The notes under the pieces were generated by a model. It saw only the letters and a program-made list of their open reading frames with translations. It was not told where the DNA came from and ran no database searches. The position numbers and the translations under genes are program-made. A DNA stretch of 64,000 nt from an uncultured Pelagibacteraceae bacterium (lineage in GTDB: Bacteria > Pseudomonadota > Alphaproteobacteria > Pelagibacterales > Pelagibacteraceae), in the NCBI GenBank assembly GCA_902538445.1, contig CACBFE010000001.1:82793-146792 (forward strand), in the 5' to 3' direction. Shown piece after piece: positions 16,827-26,110 of the stretch; the first letter of the stretch is position 1, and each line of letters opens with the position of its first letter.

Positions 16827-17830
16827 TGAGTAAAAAAAAATTAGTATTTTCCGGAGTTCAACCAACTGGGAATCTTCATTTAGGAAATTATTTAGGAGCG
16901 CTTAAAAACTTTGTTTCTTTACAAAAACAAGTGGAGTGTATTTATTGTGTTGTTGACTTACATGCTATAACTATTTTCCAAGACCCTAATCAATTACAAA
17001 ATAATGTGTTAGAAACCACTGCGAGTTTTTTAGCAACCGGTCTTAATCCAAACAAAAGCATAATTTTTAACCAATCCTCAGTTTCTGGCCACGCTGAGCT
17101 TGCTTGGATTTTAAATTGTGTCTCAAGAATTGGTTGGTTAAACAGAATGACACAATTTAAAGATAAAGCTGGATCAGACAAGGAGAAGGCTAGCGTAGGG
17201 CTTTATATCTACCCTAATCTTATGGCCGCAGATATTTTACTTTACAAAGCTACCCATGTACCAGTTGGAGCTGATCAAAAGCAGCATTTAGAGTTATCTC
17301 GTGATATAGCTCAGAAATTTAATAACGACTTTAATTGTAAAGAATTCTTCCCTTTACCTGAACCATTAATACCTAAAAACATCTCTAGAGTTATGAGTTT
17401 GAGAGACGGAACAAAAAAAATGAGCAAATCTGAGGAGTCTGATTATTCAAGAATAAATTTAAAAGATACAGCCGATGAGATAATAAAAAAAATTAAAAAA
17501 GCCAAGTCGGACTCCAACACAATTCCTGGAGATATAAATGCATTAGAGAGTAAACCAGAAGCTTTAAATCTTTTAACAATATATTCTGAAATAACAAAAA
17601 GTAGTTTAGAAAAAACAATTTCGGAAATGGAGGGTAAAGAGTATTCATTTTTGAAAACAAAATTGGCTGAAGCTTTAATAAATGAAATAACGCCGGTTGG
17701 GAAAGAAATTGAAAAATTGCTGAAAGACAAGTCGCATTTAATAAGTATTTTAAAAAAAGGTACTGAAAAAGCTAACATAATAGCTGAGGAAAACCTTAAG
17801 AATATACGTGAAAAAATAGGCTTGATATAA
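16826..17830 (+). CDS. trpS: Tryptophanyl-tRNA synthetase
   Basis: A 334-residue class I aminoacyl-tRNA synthetase charging tRNA-Trp. The N-terminus FSGVQPTGNLHLGNYLGAL contains the HIGH-equivalent motif (HLGN), VPVGADQKQHLELSRDIA is a family signature, and KKMSKSEES is the KMSKS loop. ATG overlaps the last base of murJ. Followed 12 bases later by the NfuA-like gene in the same direction. Confidence 0.97.
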   Translation: MSKKKLVFSGVQPTGNLHLGNYLGALKNFVSLQKQVECIYCVVDLHAITIFQDPNQLQNNVLETTASFLATGLNPNKSIIFNQSSVSGHAELAWILNCVSRIGWLNRMTQFKDKAGSDKEKASVGLYIYPNLMAADILLYKATHVPVGADQKQHLELSRDIAQKFNNDFNCKEFFPLPEPLIPKNISRVMSLRDGTKKMSKSEESDYSRINLKDTADEIIKKIKKAKSDSNTIPGDINALESKPEALNLLTIYSEITKSSLEKTISEMEGKEYSFLKTKLAEALINEITPVGKEIEKLLKDKSHLISILKKGTEKANIIAEENLKNIREKIGLI

Positions 17831-17842
17831 TATAAATCATTT

Positions 17843-18394
17843 ATGATACAGACTGAAACCACACCCAATCCTGACTCTTTAAAGTTTTTATCTGAAAAGA
17901 AATTGTCAAGCATAGGGACTGAAGAATTTAAAAAGGAAAATGAAAATGAAATTAAAATTCCTTTTGTAAAAGAATTATTAAGTTTTAAAGGAGTTGAATT
18001 AATTCTTTTATCTGAAAAATTTCTTTCTGTTAAAAAAACAAAAGAGGTCTCATGGAATGAGTTAAAACCTATGGTAATTTCTCATTTGAATGATTATTTT
18101 GAGAAAAATAAAGAACCGATACTAAGAGAAAATAAAAAAAAAAATGAAAATGTTAGTAGTAATGATGATACTGTGAATAAAATTATTGAAGTTTTAGATA
18201 CTAAAATACGTCCCGCAGTAGCGAGAGACGGTGGAGACATCAAATTTAAGTCCTTTGAAAATGGTGTGGTAAAAGTTCAATTGCAAGGAAGTTGTTCAGG
18301 CTGCCCAAGCTCTTTAATGACCTTAAAACAGGGAGTGCAAAATCTTTTAAAACATTATGTCAAAGAAGTGAATTCAGTCGAGGCAGTGCAATGA
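17843..18394 (+). CDS. NfuA/NifU-like Fe-S cluster carrier
   Basis: A 183-residue protein with an N-terminal Nfu domain (IQTETTPNPDSLKFLSEKKL) and a C-terminal NifU domain (IRPAVARDGGDIKFKS, then GSCSGCPSSLMTLKQG) whose CxxC binds a 4Fe-4S cluster. It delivers clusters to client enzymes; possible clients in the window are Nth and MiaB. The domain order (Nfu_N then NifU) is that of eukaryotic NFU1 and alphaproteobacterial homologues, not of E. coli NfuA. Stop overlaps the next ATG (ATGA). Confidence 0.92.
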   Translation: MIQTETTPNPDSLKFLSEKKLSSIGTEEFKKENENEIKIPFVKELLSFKGVELILLSEKFLSVKKTKEVSWNELKPMVISHLNDYFEKNKEPILRENKKKNENVSSNDDTVNKIIEVLDTKIRPAVARDGGDIKFKSFENGVVKVQLQGSCSGCPSSLMTLKQGVQNLLKHYVKEVNSVEAVQ

Positions 18395-19914
18395 AAAAGA
18401 AATTAACTTACAGAGATAAGCTAATAGAGCTTGCATATATTTATGATGTTAAAGAAATAAAAGACTATGAAAAAAGTAGAAAAAATTTAACTTCTGGGCA
18501 ATTAGAACTAATACTTAAGAAAAATAAAATAATAATACCTAAAGATTTCAAATCTAATTTTTTAAGAGATAATATTGTTAAACCTGTCTCAAAAATAAAA
18601 ACTCAAATAGTTGAATTTAAAGAAAATAGAGTAAAAGATAAAAATAAATTAATTAGAAAAGCAGAGAATTTTAAACATGACACAAACAGAAAAATCGCAA
18701 GATCTTTTAAAGATTTGTGGAACTATCTCGGTCAAATAGGTTTAAATTTTTTAAATATTATTCCAAAACTTGGTAAAGTAATATATGAGTTTTTTGGAAA
18801 CGCCTTCACTGACTTATTTCATGGAATATATACTCAACAAATAGAACCAAAAAAAGCTAAGCGAGTATTAATTGGTATATCAGGTGTTGTAGTAGTTTTT
18901 ACAATAGTTTTTAGTGGGATAAATTATTTTTCAGGTGATGGGCTAAATAAAAAAATTGAGGTAAAAAAAGAAATAAAAAAACCTGAAGTTAAGAAAGAAG
19001 TAAAAAAACCTGAACTTAAAAAAGAAATAAAAAAACCTGAAGTTAAGAAAGAAGTAAAAAAACCAAAAGTTAAAAAAGACAACGAGCCAAAATTAGAAGT
19101 TAAGAAAAGAAGTGTTGATGAAGTAATTCTTCCAGATTTGAATTTGAAAACTGAAACAGTTTTAAATCTTTTTAAAGATGTTGAATATGATTTAGGTCGA
19201 GTCAGAATACAAAAATTGGTCAAACCAATTTATTTTACTCAATTTCCAAAAGACCTCGACGATTTAAAAAGTACCCAATTAAAAAAAGAAACTTTTATTA
19301 AAATAGTATTGCCTTTAGTTGTGGCTGAAAATGAGAGAATACTTGCTGACAGAGAAAAATTAATAATTTTATCTGATAAAAAATTTACTACTGATCCAGA
19401 AAAGCAATGGATAAGACAAAAACTTTTAGAGTACAAAGTTAAAAAAGGAAACTTAAAGGAATTATTAGTGCGTATGGACATTATTCCAACTTCTATAGCT
19501 TTAGCGCAAGCAGCGAAAGAGAGTGGGTGGGGTACATCAAGGTTCGCATTAGAGGGAAATGCAATTTTTGGACAATGGACATGGAGTGGTCAGGGAATCG
19601 CTCCATTAGATAGAGCAAGTAACAAAAATCATAAAATTTTAAAATTTCCCATTTTAAGAGCATCAGTAAAAGCTTATAAAAACAATCTTAACACTCATAA
19701 AAGTTACGCAAAGTTTAGACAAAAAAGATCAAATTTAAGAGAGAAGAATAAGAAAATTTCTGGTTTAGAATTAACAGAAACCTTAAATAATTATGCACAA
19801 ACAGGTTCTGAATACACAAAAATTTTAAATAAAATCATTAGACAAAATAGACTTACAGATTTTGAACCTGTCAGTTTAGTAAATTCGGTTAAAAAAATAG
19901 AATTAAGTTCTTAA
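18391..19914 (+). CDS. Bax-type membrane-anchored glucosaminidase
   Basis: A 507-residue predicted peptidoglycan hydrolase. A charged cytoplasmic N-terminus (about 155 residues) is followed by one membrane helix (ISGVVVVFTIVFSG, about 157-178), a four-fold nine-residue KKExKKPEx repeat (192-227) that could act as a stiff periplasmic spacer, and a C-terminal glucosaminidase domain (about 360-500). The latter has IALAQAAKESGWGTSRFA with the likely catalytic Glu, and GNAIFGQW. I chose the ATG at 18391, which overlaps the upstream stop; an in-frame ATG at 18292 lies wholly within the nfuA coding region and is unlikely. Confidence 0.8.
   Translation: MKKKLTYRDKLIELAYIYDVKEIKDYEKSRKNLTSGQLELILKKNKIIIPKDFKSNFLRDNIVKPVSKIKTQIVEFKENRVKDKNKLIRKAENFKHDTNRKIARSFKDLWNYLGQIGLNFLNIIPKLGKVIYEFFGNAFTDLFHGIYTQQIEPKKAKRVLIGISGVVVVFTIVFSGINYFSGDGLNKKIEVKKEIKKPEVKKEVKKPELKKEIKKPEVKKEVKKPKVKKDNEPKLEVKKRSVDEVILPDLNLKTETVLNLFKDVEYDLGRVRIQKLVKPIYFTQFPKDLDDLKSTQLKKETFIKIVLPLVVAENERILADREKLIILSDKKFTTDPEKQWIRQKLLEYKVKKGNLKELLVRMDIIPTSIALAQAAKESGWGTSRFALEGNAIFGQWTWSGQGIAPLDRASNKNHKILKFPILRASVKAYKNNLNTHKSYAKFRQKRSNLREKNKKISGLELTETLNNYAQTGSEYTKILNKIIRQNRLTDFEPVSLVNSVKKIELSS
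18964..19071 (+). repeat. 4 x 27-bp tandem repeat inside the glucosaminidase gene
   Basis: Four 27-base units (18964, 18991, 19018, 19045) encode KKEIKKPEV, KKEVKKPEL, KKEIKKPEV and KKEVKKPKV. Units 1 and 3 are closest to each other, as are 2 and 4, so the array probably doubled from a 54-base unit. In-frame, therefore length-variable without breaking the gene. Confidence 0.95.
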
Positions 19915-19915
19915 A

Positions 19916-20971
19916 TTATTTTTCACTTATCACAAATTGCAAACCAAACCAGCGCCAAAAACCACTCGGATCTCTTAATGAGCAATTTATTCTACCTCTT
20001 TCTCCAACGAATTTTTCTCCAATGTTAATAATTAATGAATTATCATTATCAAATTTTATATTTGATTGTCTCCATTTATCACCTTCGTTAGAATAACAAG
20101 TAATTGATTTTAAATTTTTAATATTTTCATAAAAATCTATTCTTACTTCTGGCGGATTTTTATTTTTTAATAGATATTTCTCCTCTGGAAAAATTTTCTT
20201 ATATTTTAATGGCAATGTTTTAATTAAAGAATTAAATCTTTTTATTTCTCCATATTTTTCATTAATTGGATATCTTGGAAATTCATAAAAATCTTTTGTT
20301 TCGTCCATTACTCCCGAGTGTTGTCCAAAAGCATATTTAAACCCAAGAGATTTTATAATACTTTTAAATTCCAAACTGTATTCCCCAAAAGGATAAGAAA
20401 AAAAATCAGAATTTTTTCCTAATTCTTTTTTGAAAATTTTTATTGATTTTTTAATATCTGCTGTAATTATTTCACCATTTTCGTCAGCAAGGTATTCATG
20501 AGTATGACTATGATTACCTATTTCAACAAAATCTTCTTGTTCAATCTCTCTTATTTGATCCCAAGTCATATAATTAAATAAACCTACTTCCCGAGTACTA
20601 ATGAATAAAATAAATGGTATTTTCTCTTTTTTCAGTATTGGCCAAGCATTATCATAAAAAGATGAAAAACCATCATCAATTGTTAAAAGTACCTTTCTCT
20701 GTTTTTTATTATTAATCAATTCTTCTTCAAATTTTTTTGGGTTAACAAACTTTATTTTATTACCTTTAATTATTTTAAGGTGATTTTTAAAATCATTCAT
20801 TTTAATATTTGTTGATGGGTATTTGTTCTCTTCAAATCTGTGATACATCAAAGAAATTATGCCAAAATCATCTATATTTTCTAGACTAGAATTTGAATAC
20901 AAATTGTTTTGAAAAGCTAAAATCGCTATAAATAATTTAATGATAAAAAATTTTTTGATTTTGAATTGCAT
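19916..20971 (-). CDS. Polysaccharide deacetylase, secreted
   Basis: A 351-residue carbohydrate esterase of the NodB fold. A signal peptide (KKFFIIKLFIAILAFQ) starts at ATG 20971; a TTG six bases upstream would add two residues and is less likely. The domain shows LMYHRFEE, LLTIDDGFSSF (metal-binding Asp pair), EIGNHSHTHEYL (His pair) and FFSYPFGEYS. A C-terminal beta-rich segment of about 90 residues follows (DPSGFWRWFGLQF). It probably deacetylates an envelope or exported glycan; target unknown. Its 5' end overlaps the divergent tsaB start by 32 bases. Confidence 0.82.
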   Translation of the reverse strand: MQFKIKKFFIIKLFIAILAFQNNLYSNSSLENIDDFGIISLMYHRFEENKYPSTNIKMNDFKNHLKIIKGNKIKFVNPKKFEEELINNKKQRKVLLTIDDGFSSFYDNAWPILKKEKIPFILFISTREVGLFNYMTWDQIREIEQEDFVEIGNHSHTHEYLADENGEIITADIKKSIKIFKKELGKNSDFFSYPFGEYSLEFKSIIKSLGFKYAFGQHSGVMDETKDFYEFPRYPINEKYGEIKRFNSLIKTLPLKYKKIFPEEKYLLKNKNPPEVRIDFYENIKNLKSITCYSNEGDKWRQSNIKFDNDNSLIINIGEKFVGERGRINCSLRDPSGFWRWFGLQFVISEK

Positions 20972-21323
20972 AGGCAAAAACGATAAAATTGGTTTAAAAA
21001 TTAATAATAAATTTTATATTCATAATTTTAATCTTAAAGTAAATAAAAATGATCAATTAATATCAAACATATTAAATATGATAAAAAAACACAAAGTAAA
21101 TATGAATAATGAATTTTCTTTACTAGTTAATAGCGGTCCGGGGAGTTTTTCTTCTATTAGAGTTTCTTTAGCTGTGGCAAAAGGAATAAAAATAACGAAA
21201 AAAATTAATCTATATGGATATAAAAACTCTGATTTAGGTGAATTTAACCTTGCTAATATTGAGATTTTAATTAAAAAAAAATTAATACAAAAAAATTTGA
21301 TTAAACCTACATATTTAAGTTAA
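20940..21323 (+). CDS. tsaB: Shortened TsaB (t6A37 biosynthesis partner)
   Basis: A 127-residue protein matching only the N-terminal part of TsaB (about 230 residues in E. coli). FLILNCIGKNDKIGLKI takes the place of the first strands and LLVNSGPGSFSSIRVSLAVAKG is the clear GPGSFTGLR signature. TsaB is a non-catalytic scaffold pairing with TsaD to make threonylcarbamoyl-adenosine in tRNA. The retained part is the segment that in known structures contacts TsaD. The next gene, fur, begins 11 bases after the stop, so there is no room for a lost second half. Position before fur-miaB matches alphaproteobacterial tsaB-rimI-fur-miaB, without rimI. Confidence 0.75.
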   Translation: MIKNFLILNCIGKNDKIGLKINNKFYIHNFNLKVNKNDQLISNILNMIKKHKVNMNNEFSLLVNSGPGSFSSIRVSLAVAKGIKITKKINLYGYKNSDLGEFNLANIEILIKKKLIQKNLIKPTYLS

Positions 21324-21333
21324 ATTAATCATA

Positions 21334-21762
21334 ATGAATTCAATAGAGGAAAAATGCCAAAGAAAAGGAGTTAGACTTACCGATCAAAGAAAAATTATAG
21401 CTAAAGTTTTATCTGAGTCCAAAGCAGTCTATGGATCGAAGGATCACCCTGATGTTGATGAACTTCATAAAAGAGTTTCAGAAATAGATAAAAAAATTAG
21501 CATTGCAACAGTTTACAGAACAGTAAAACTATTTGAAGAGTCAGGTATCTTAGAAAAACATGATTTCAAGGGCGGAAAAGCAAGATATGAACCATCAATG
21601 GATGAGCATCATGATCATTTAATAGATATTAATACAGGAGAGATTATAGAATTTGTAGATAAAGAAATTGAAAAACTTCAAAACGAAGTAGCAAAAAAAT
21701 TAGGTTACAAACTAGTAGACCATAAATTAGAACTTTATGGCTCAAAAATAAAAAAAAAATAA
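21334..21762 (+). CDS. fur: Ferric uptake regulator, Fur family
   Basis: A 142-residue Fur-family repressor. N-terminal winged helix RKGVRLTDQRKIIAKVL and ISIATVYRTVKLFEESGIL (recognition helix), hinge GKARYEP, and the metal-binding MDEHHDHLIDINTGEIIEF. It lacks the C-terminal CxxC zinc pairs, as is common in alphaproteobacteria, where this orthologue may respond to manganese (Mur-like) rather than iron. Distinct from the Irr-type paralogue at 36381. The gene sits between tsaB and miaB in one plus-strand run. Confidence 0.88.
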   Translation: MNSIEEKCQRKGVRLTDQRKIIAKVLSESKAVYGSKDHPDVDELHKRVSEIDKKISIATVYRTVKLFEESGILEKHDFKGGKARYEPSMDEHHDHLIDINTGEIIEFVDKEIEKLQNEVAKKLGYKLVDHKLELYGSKIKKK

Positions 21763-21763
21763 T

Positions 21764-23098
21764 TTGCAGAAAAAAATTTTCATCAAAACTCTTGGTTGTC
21801 AAATGAACGAATATGATAGTAATCGTATTTTAGACTTTACAAGAAAAATTAATTATTTACCTACAAATAATCTATCCGAAACAAATTGTTATATTTTAAA
21901 CACCTGTCACATCAGAGAAAAAGCAACCGATAAAGTTTACCATGAGATTGGAAGATTAAAAAAGAAATTTAGAAATAAATCAAAGCCTATTGTATTAATA
22001 GCCGGCTGTGTTGCACAAGCAGAAGGAGACATATTATTAAAAAAAGAAAAGTATATAGATGCAGTTGTTGGGCCTCAATCTTACCATCATATTAACAGCA
22101 TGATTAAAAAACTAGAAAAAAATTCACAACCTATTAACTTTACGGAATTTGAGGTAATAGAAAAATTCGATACTTTAAACTCTATTAAAAATACAAATAA
22201 TAATATATCCGCCTTTCTTACAATACAGGAGGGTTGTGATAAGTTCTGTAAATTCTGTGTTGTTCCCTACACTAGAGGTCCAGAATATTCTAGATCTATG
22301 AAAGAAATAATTTCTGAGGCAAAATACTTAGCAGATAATGGAGCAAAAGAAATTAATTTACTTGGACAGAACGTAAATGCTTATAATTTTGAAGGAAAAA
22401 AACTTTCAGATTTAATATTTGAAATTTCTGATATAAAAAAAATTGAAAGAATTAGATATACCACTTCTCATCCTAGGGATTTTACTGAGGATTTGATTGA
22501 AGCACACAAAAATTGTAAAAAACTTATGCCCTTAATTCACTTACCTATTCAAAGCGGATCTAATAAGATATTAACGGCGATGAATAGAAAACATACAGTT
22601 GAAGAATATTTTGAAGTTATAAAAAAAATAATCAAAGTAAAACCTGATATAAAATTTTCTAGTGATTTTATAATTGGATATCCTAGTGAAACTTATGATG
22701 ATTTTAAAAAAACATTACAAATTATGTCTAAAATTAAATTTATTAATTCATTCTCATTTATATTCAGTGCTAGGCCTGGAACTCCGGCTTTTAATTTAAA
22801 TATAATAGATGAAAAAGTGTCTAGAGATAGATTAATAGAATTTCAACAAACTGCAGCAAGTATAAAAACCGATTATAGAAAAAAATTAGTTAATAAAACC
22901 GCTAAAGTACTATTTGAAAATAAGATGAAAAGTGGAAACAAATATTTTGGTAGAGACGAATATTTCAACTCTGTAATCGTTGAAAGTAAGAATAATTTAA
23001 CCGGTAAAATAAAAAATGTTAAAATTTTAAAAGTAAATCAAACCACGTTATTTGGTGATATTGTTCCAAATCTAAATCAAACCGATCATGCTGCTTAA
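21764..23098 (+). CDS. miaB: tRNA ms2i6A37 methylthiotransferase MiaB
   Basis: A 444-residue radical-SAM enzyme that adds the 2-methylthio group to i6A37. The UPF0004 N-domain has KTLGCQMNEYDS, NTCHIRE and AGCVAQ (three cluster cysteines). The radical-SAM loop is EGCDKFCKFCVVPYTRG, and a TRAM domain ends the protein. The start is TTG at 21764, one base after the fur stop; no ATG lies upstream of the essential GCQMN motif, so TTG is well supported. Confidence 0.96.
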   Translation: MQKKIFIKTLGCQMNEYDSNRILDFTRKINYLPTNNLSETNCYILNTCHIREKATDKVYHEIGRLKKKFRNKSKPIVLIAGCVAQAEGDILLKKEKYIDAVVGPQSYHHINSMIKKLEKNSQPINFTEFEVIEKFDTLNSIKNTNNNISAFLTIQEGCDKFCKFCVVPYTRGPEYSRSMKEIISEAKYLADNGAKEINLLGQNVNAYNFEGKKLSDLIFEISDIKKIERIRYTTSHPRDFTEDLIEAHKNCKKLMPLIHLPIQSGSNKILTAMNRKHTVEEYFEVIKKIIKVKPDIKFSSDFIIGYPSETYDDFKKTLQIMSKIKFINSFSFIFSARPGTPAFNLNIIDEKVSRDRLIEFQQTAASIKTDYRKKLVNKTAKVLFENKMKSGNKYFGRDEYFNSVIVESKNNLTGKIKNVKILKVNQTTLFGDIVPNLNQTDHAA

Positions 23099-23102
23099 TT
23101 AA

Positions 23103-24107
23103 ATGTCTGAAATTAGCAAATTAGAACAGAACTTAATTATAAAAAAAATTGATAAACAAACAATCAACTTTTCTATCAATGATAATGAAATATTAATGGC
23201 AATCGTGGGTCAATTTGATCAAAATTTAAAGAGTTTATCTAAACTTACAAGCACAGATGTTTTTTTTAGAGGTAATTCAATAACCTGCAAAGGAGACAGG
23301 GAAAAAATATCTACATTTAGTGATGCTATAAAATTTTTAATAAATAAGTATTTATTAACGAAAATTATTGAAAAAGAAGATATAGTTTTATCAGTGAAAA
23401 AAAATTTTGAAATAGAAGAGTCTAACGTTAAAAATTTTCAGCAGCTAATCAAAACTCCAAAAAAATCAGTTATAGCAAGGTCTGAAAAACAGTCAGATTA
23501 TATTAAAGCTTTGAAAGAAAATGATATTGTAATGTCACTAGGTCCAGCAGGAACTGGAAAAAGCTTTTTAGCAGTATCAGTTGCTATAACTTTATTAATG
23601 GAAAAAAAAATTGATAGAGTAATTTTATCTAGACCTGCTGTGGAAGCTGGTGAGAAATTAGGATTTTTACCGGGCGATATGAAAGAAAAAGTAGATCCAT
23701 ATCTAAGACCTTTGTATGACGCTCTTTATGAACTTTTTGGGGTAGATAAAATAGATAAAAAAATTGAAACGGGCGAGATAGAAATTGCACCATTAGCTTT
23801 TATGAGGGGAAGAACTCTAAAAAATTGTTTCGCAATTTTAGACGAGGCACAAAATGCTACAGAAACTCAAATAAAAATGTTTCTAACCAGAATAGGAGAA
23901 AATTCCAAGCTAGTAGTAAATGGTGATCCAAGCCAAGTAGATTTAATTAATAAAAGAGATTCTGGTTTGATTAAATCAAGAAATATTCTTAAAGATATTA
24001 AAGAAATTAAGATAATCGAGTTTGATCATAATGATGTTGTAAGACATCCACTAGTTACAAAAATCATTAAAGCTTATCAGAAAAAAAGCATTGATGATAA
24101 GAATTAA
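23103..24107 (+). CDS. PhoH-like ATPase
   Basis: A 334-residue PhoH-family protein. Walker A is LGPAGTGKSFLAVS, Walker B is FAILDEAQNATETQIK, and LSRPAVEAGEKLGFLPGDM is a family signature. An N-terminal KH-like region covers about 60-110. Proposed to work with YbeY and RNases in RNA processing; the physical link to ybeY (14-base overlap) is conserved across bacteria. Specific activity is not established by sequence. Confidence 0.92.
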   Translation: MSEISKLEQNLIIKKIDKQTINFSINDNEILMAIVGQFDQNLKSLSKLTSTDVFFRGNSITCKGDREKISTFSDAIKFLINKYLLTKIIEKEDIVLSVKKNFEIEESNVKNFQQLIKTPKKSVIARSEKQSDYIKALKENDIVMSLGPAGTGKSFLAVSVAITLLMEKKIDRVILSRPAVEAGEKLGFLPGDMKEKVDPYLRPLYDALYELFGVDKIDKKIETGEIEIAPLAFMRGRTLKNCFAILDEAQNATETQIKMFLTRIGENSKLVVNGDPSQVDLINKRDSGLIKSRNILKDIKEIKIIEFDHNDVVRHPLVTKIIKAYQKKSIDDKN

Positions 24108-24561
24108 TGTTATTACAAACAATAACAACTGGTTAAAGTATATAAAAAAACCAAATGATTACTTACACAAAAAGATAAGAAGACTTAATTCAAAAACCAA
24201 AGATTTCAAAAAAAATAAAATATTTTGTACATTACTGCTGTCAGGAAATAAAGAAATAAAAAATCTTAATAAAAAGTTTAGAAAAAAAAATAAAGCAACA
24301 GATATTTTGTCGTTTCCATTTCAATCAAAGAAAGAATTCAAGAAAAAATTAAAAAGAAGAAAAGACATTTATTTAGGAGATATAATAATTAATCTAAATA
24401 AAATTAAAAAAAAACATATTAAAAAAAATTTTAAAATTGAATTTGATCGATTATGGATTCATGGATTAGTTCATTTATTTGGTTATGATCACAAGAAAGA
24501 TAAAGATTTTAAAAAAATGTATAATATAGAAAAAAAATATTTTGATTTGGTAAATGGTTGA
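24094..24561 (+). CDS. ybeY: Endoribonuclease YbeY
   Basis: A 155-residue metal-dependent RNase for 16S rRNA 3' maturation and ribosome quality control. The zinc site is WIHGLVHLFGYDHKKD (H-G-x-x-H-x-x-G-x-D-H). KKFRKKNKATDILSFPF is the other family block. ATG at 24094 is preferred to the TTG three bases upstream. It overlaps phoH at the 5' end and lnt by eight bases at the 3' end. The corC gene usually found between ybeY and lnt is absent. Confidence 0.94.
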   Translation: MIRINVITNNNNWLKYIKKPNDYLHKKIRRLNSKTKDFKKNKIFCTLLLSGNKEIKNLNKKFRKKNKATDILSFPFQSKKEFKKKLKRRKDIYLGDIIINLNKIKKKHIKKNFKIEFDRLWIHGLVHLFGYDHKKDKDFKKMYNIEKKYFDLVNG

Positions 24562-26110
24562 AAAATATTTGAATAGTCGTTTTATTACCTTGTACGTCAT
24601 TCCTTTTATATTTGGATCGTTGACAATATTATCTTTTGAGCCATTTAATCTTACAATAATAAATTTAATAATTTTCCCCCTATTTTTTTATTTCATAGTT
24701 TATATAAATAAAAAATCAAAATCCGTTTATAGAATAAAACCATATAAAAAAAATTTATTTATTTTCGGTTTAGTTTTTGGTTTCGGGTTTTATTTAAGTG
24801 GGATCTCTTGGATTGCAAACTCTCTTACATTTGATGAAAACTTCAAAAATTTAATACCTTTAGCAATAATATTCATTCCATTATTTTTAAGTTTATTTGT
24901 TGGATTAATTACACTTTTAATTGGTCCATATTTAAAATTAAATTTTGCCTCCTTATTAATATTTTCTGCAGGTTTATCATTTTCAGATTATTTAAGGGCT
25001 CATTTGTTTACAGGTTTTCCTTGGAATCTTTGGGCCTATAGTACAACCTCACTGAATGAAATATTACAAATAATAAATTTAATAGGATTATATTCTTATA
25101 ACCTTATAGTGATCACAATATTCACTTTTCCTGTAATATTTCTTTTCAAAATCAGTAAAATTAAAAAAATACTCAGTACAATATTTATTATACTAAGTAT
25201 TTTCAGTCTCTACATATATGGAAATTATGAGATTAACAAAAATAAAGATACTTTTAGTAAAAGTGAAAAAACATATGTAAAAATTATATCTCCAAATTTT
25301 GATTTAAAGTATGGACTAAATATTAAAGAAATTGAAGATAGGTTTCAAAAATTAGTAAGATACAGCGATCCTGATAAAGAGAAAAAAACATTATTTATTT
25401 GGCCGGAAGGTGTTTTTAGCGGTTACAGCTATGATCAAATTTTAATGTTTAAAGAAGTAATTTTTAAAAACTTTTCAAATAAGCACTATATAATATTCGG
25501 AACCAATACATCAAATTCAATAAAGAGTGGTTTTTATAACAGCATTTTAGTCGTAAATAATAATTTTGATGTAGTACAAAGTTACAACAAAAGAAAACTT
25601 GTGCCGTTTGGAGAATTTTTACCATTTGAAAAGATATTAAATTATTTTGGTTTAAAAAAAATTACAGAGGGTCATGGATCTTTCTTAAAAGGAAAAGAAA
25701 ACAAAAATCTTATAATTGATAATTTAAGTATTCTTCCTTTAATATGTTATGAAGTTATATTTACAGAACTAATTCAAAATTCAGAAGAAAGCACGAATCT
25801 AATTGTTAATATTTCTGAAGACGGATGGTTCGGTAAATCTATAGGACCCCACCAACATTTTGCAAAGTCGATCTTTAGAGCTATAGAGAATAATACTTTT
25901 CTGTTAAGATCTACAAATCAAGGCTTAAGTGCAATAATTGACAATAAAGGTAACATAATTAAAAAAATGAACATAAATGAAGCTGGAAATATCGAGTTTG
26001 AAGTACCGTTAATAAAATCGAATAAAATTAAAAATGATTTGATCTTTTTTATACTTTTAATTACATATCTTTTAGTCTTTTGGATTTATAACAAACAAAA
26101 TGAAAAATAA
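24554..26110 (+). CDS. lnt: Apolipoprotein N-acyltransferase
   Basis: A 518-residue inner-membrane enzyme that adds the third acyl chain to lipoproteins. An N-terminal block of about six to seven membrane helices precedes a nitrilase-type domain with the catalytic triad visible: Glu in [11 protein letters not shown], Lys in [16 protein letters not shown], Cys in [11 protein letters not shown] final membrane helix ([17 protein letters not shown]) closes the protein. It overlaps both ybeY and metK. Confidence 0.95.
   Translation: MVEKYLNSRFITLYVIPFIFGSLTILSFEPFNLTIINLIIFPLFFYFIVYINKKSKSVYRIKPYKKNLFIFGLVFGFGFYLSGISWIANSLTFDENFKNLIPLAIIFIPLFLSLFVGLITLLIGPYLKLNFASLLIFSAGLSFSDYLRAHLFTGFPWNLWAYSTTSLNEILQIINLIGLYSYNLIVITIFTFPVIFLFKISKIKKILSTIFIILSIFSLYIYGNYEINKNKDTFSKSEKTYVKIISPNFDLKYGLNIKEIEDRFQKLVRYSDPDKEKKTLFIWPEGVFSGYSYDQILMFKEVIFKNFSNKHYIIFGTNTSNSIKSGFYNSILVVNNNFDVVQSYNKRKLVPFGEFLPFEKILNYFGLKKITEGHGSFLKGKENKNLIIDNLSILPLICYEVIFTELIQNSEESTNLIVNISEDGWFGKSIGPHQHFAKSIFRAIENNTFLLRSTNQGLSAIIDNKGNIIKKMNINEAGNIEFEVPLIKSNKIKNDLIFFILLITYLLVFWIYNKQNEK

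Noticed and set aside
18292-18390. N-terminal extension of the glucosaminidase
   Set aside because: Lies entirely inside nfuA in another frame; ATG at 18391 with the ATGA overlap is the natural start.
26090-26110. SAM riboswitch in front of metK
   Set aside because: metK starts inside the end of lnt; there is no untranslated space for one.
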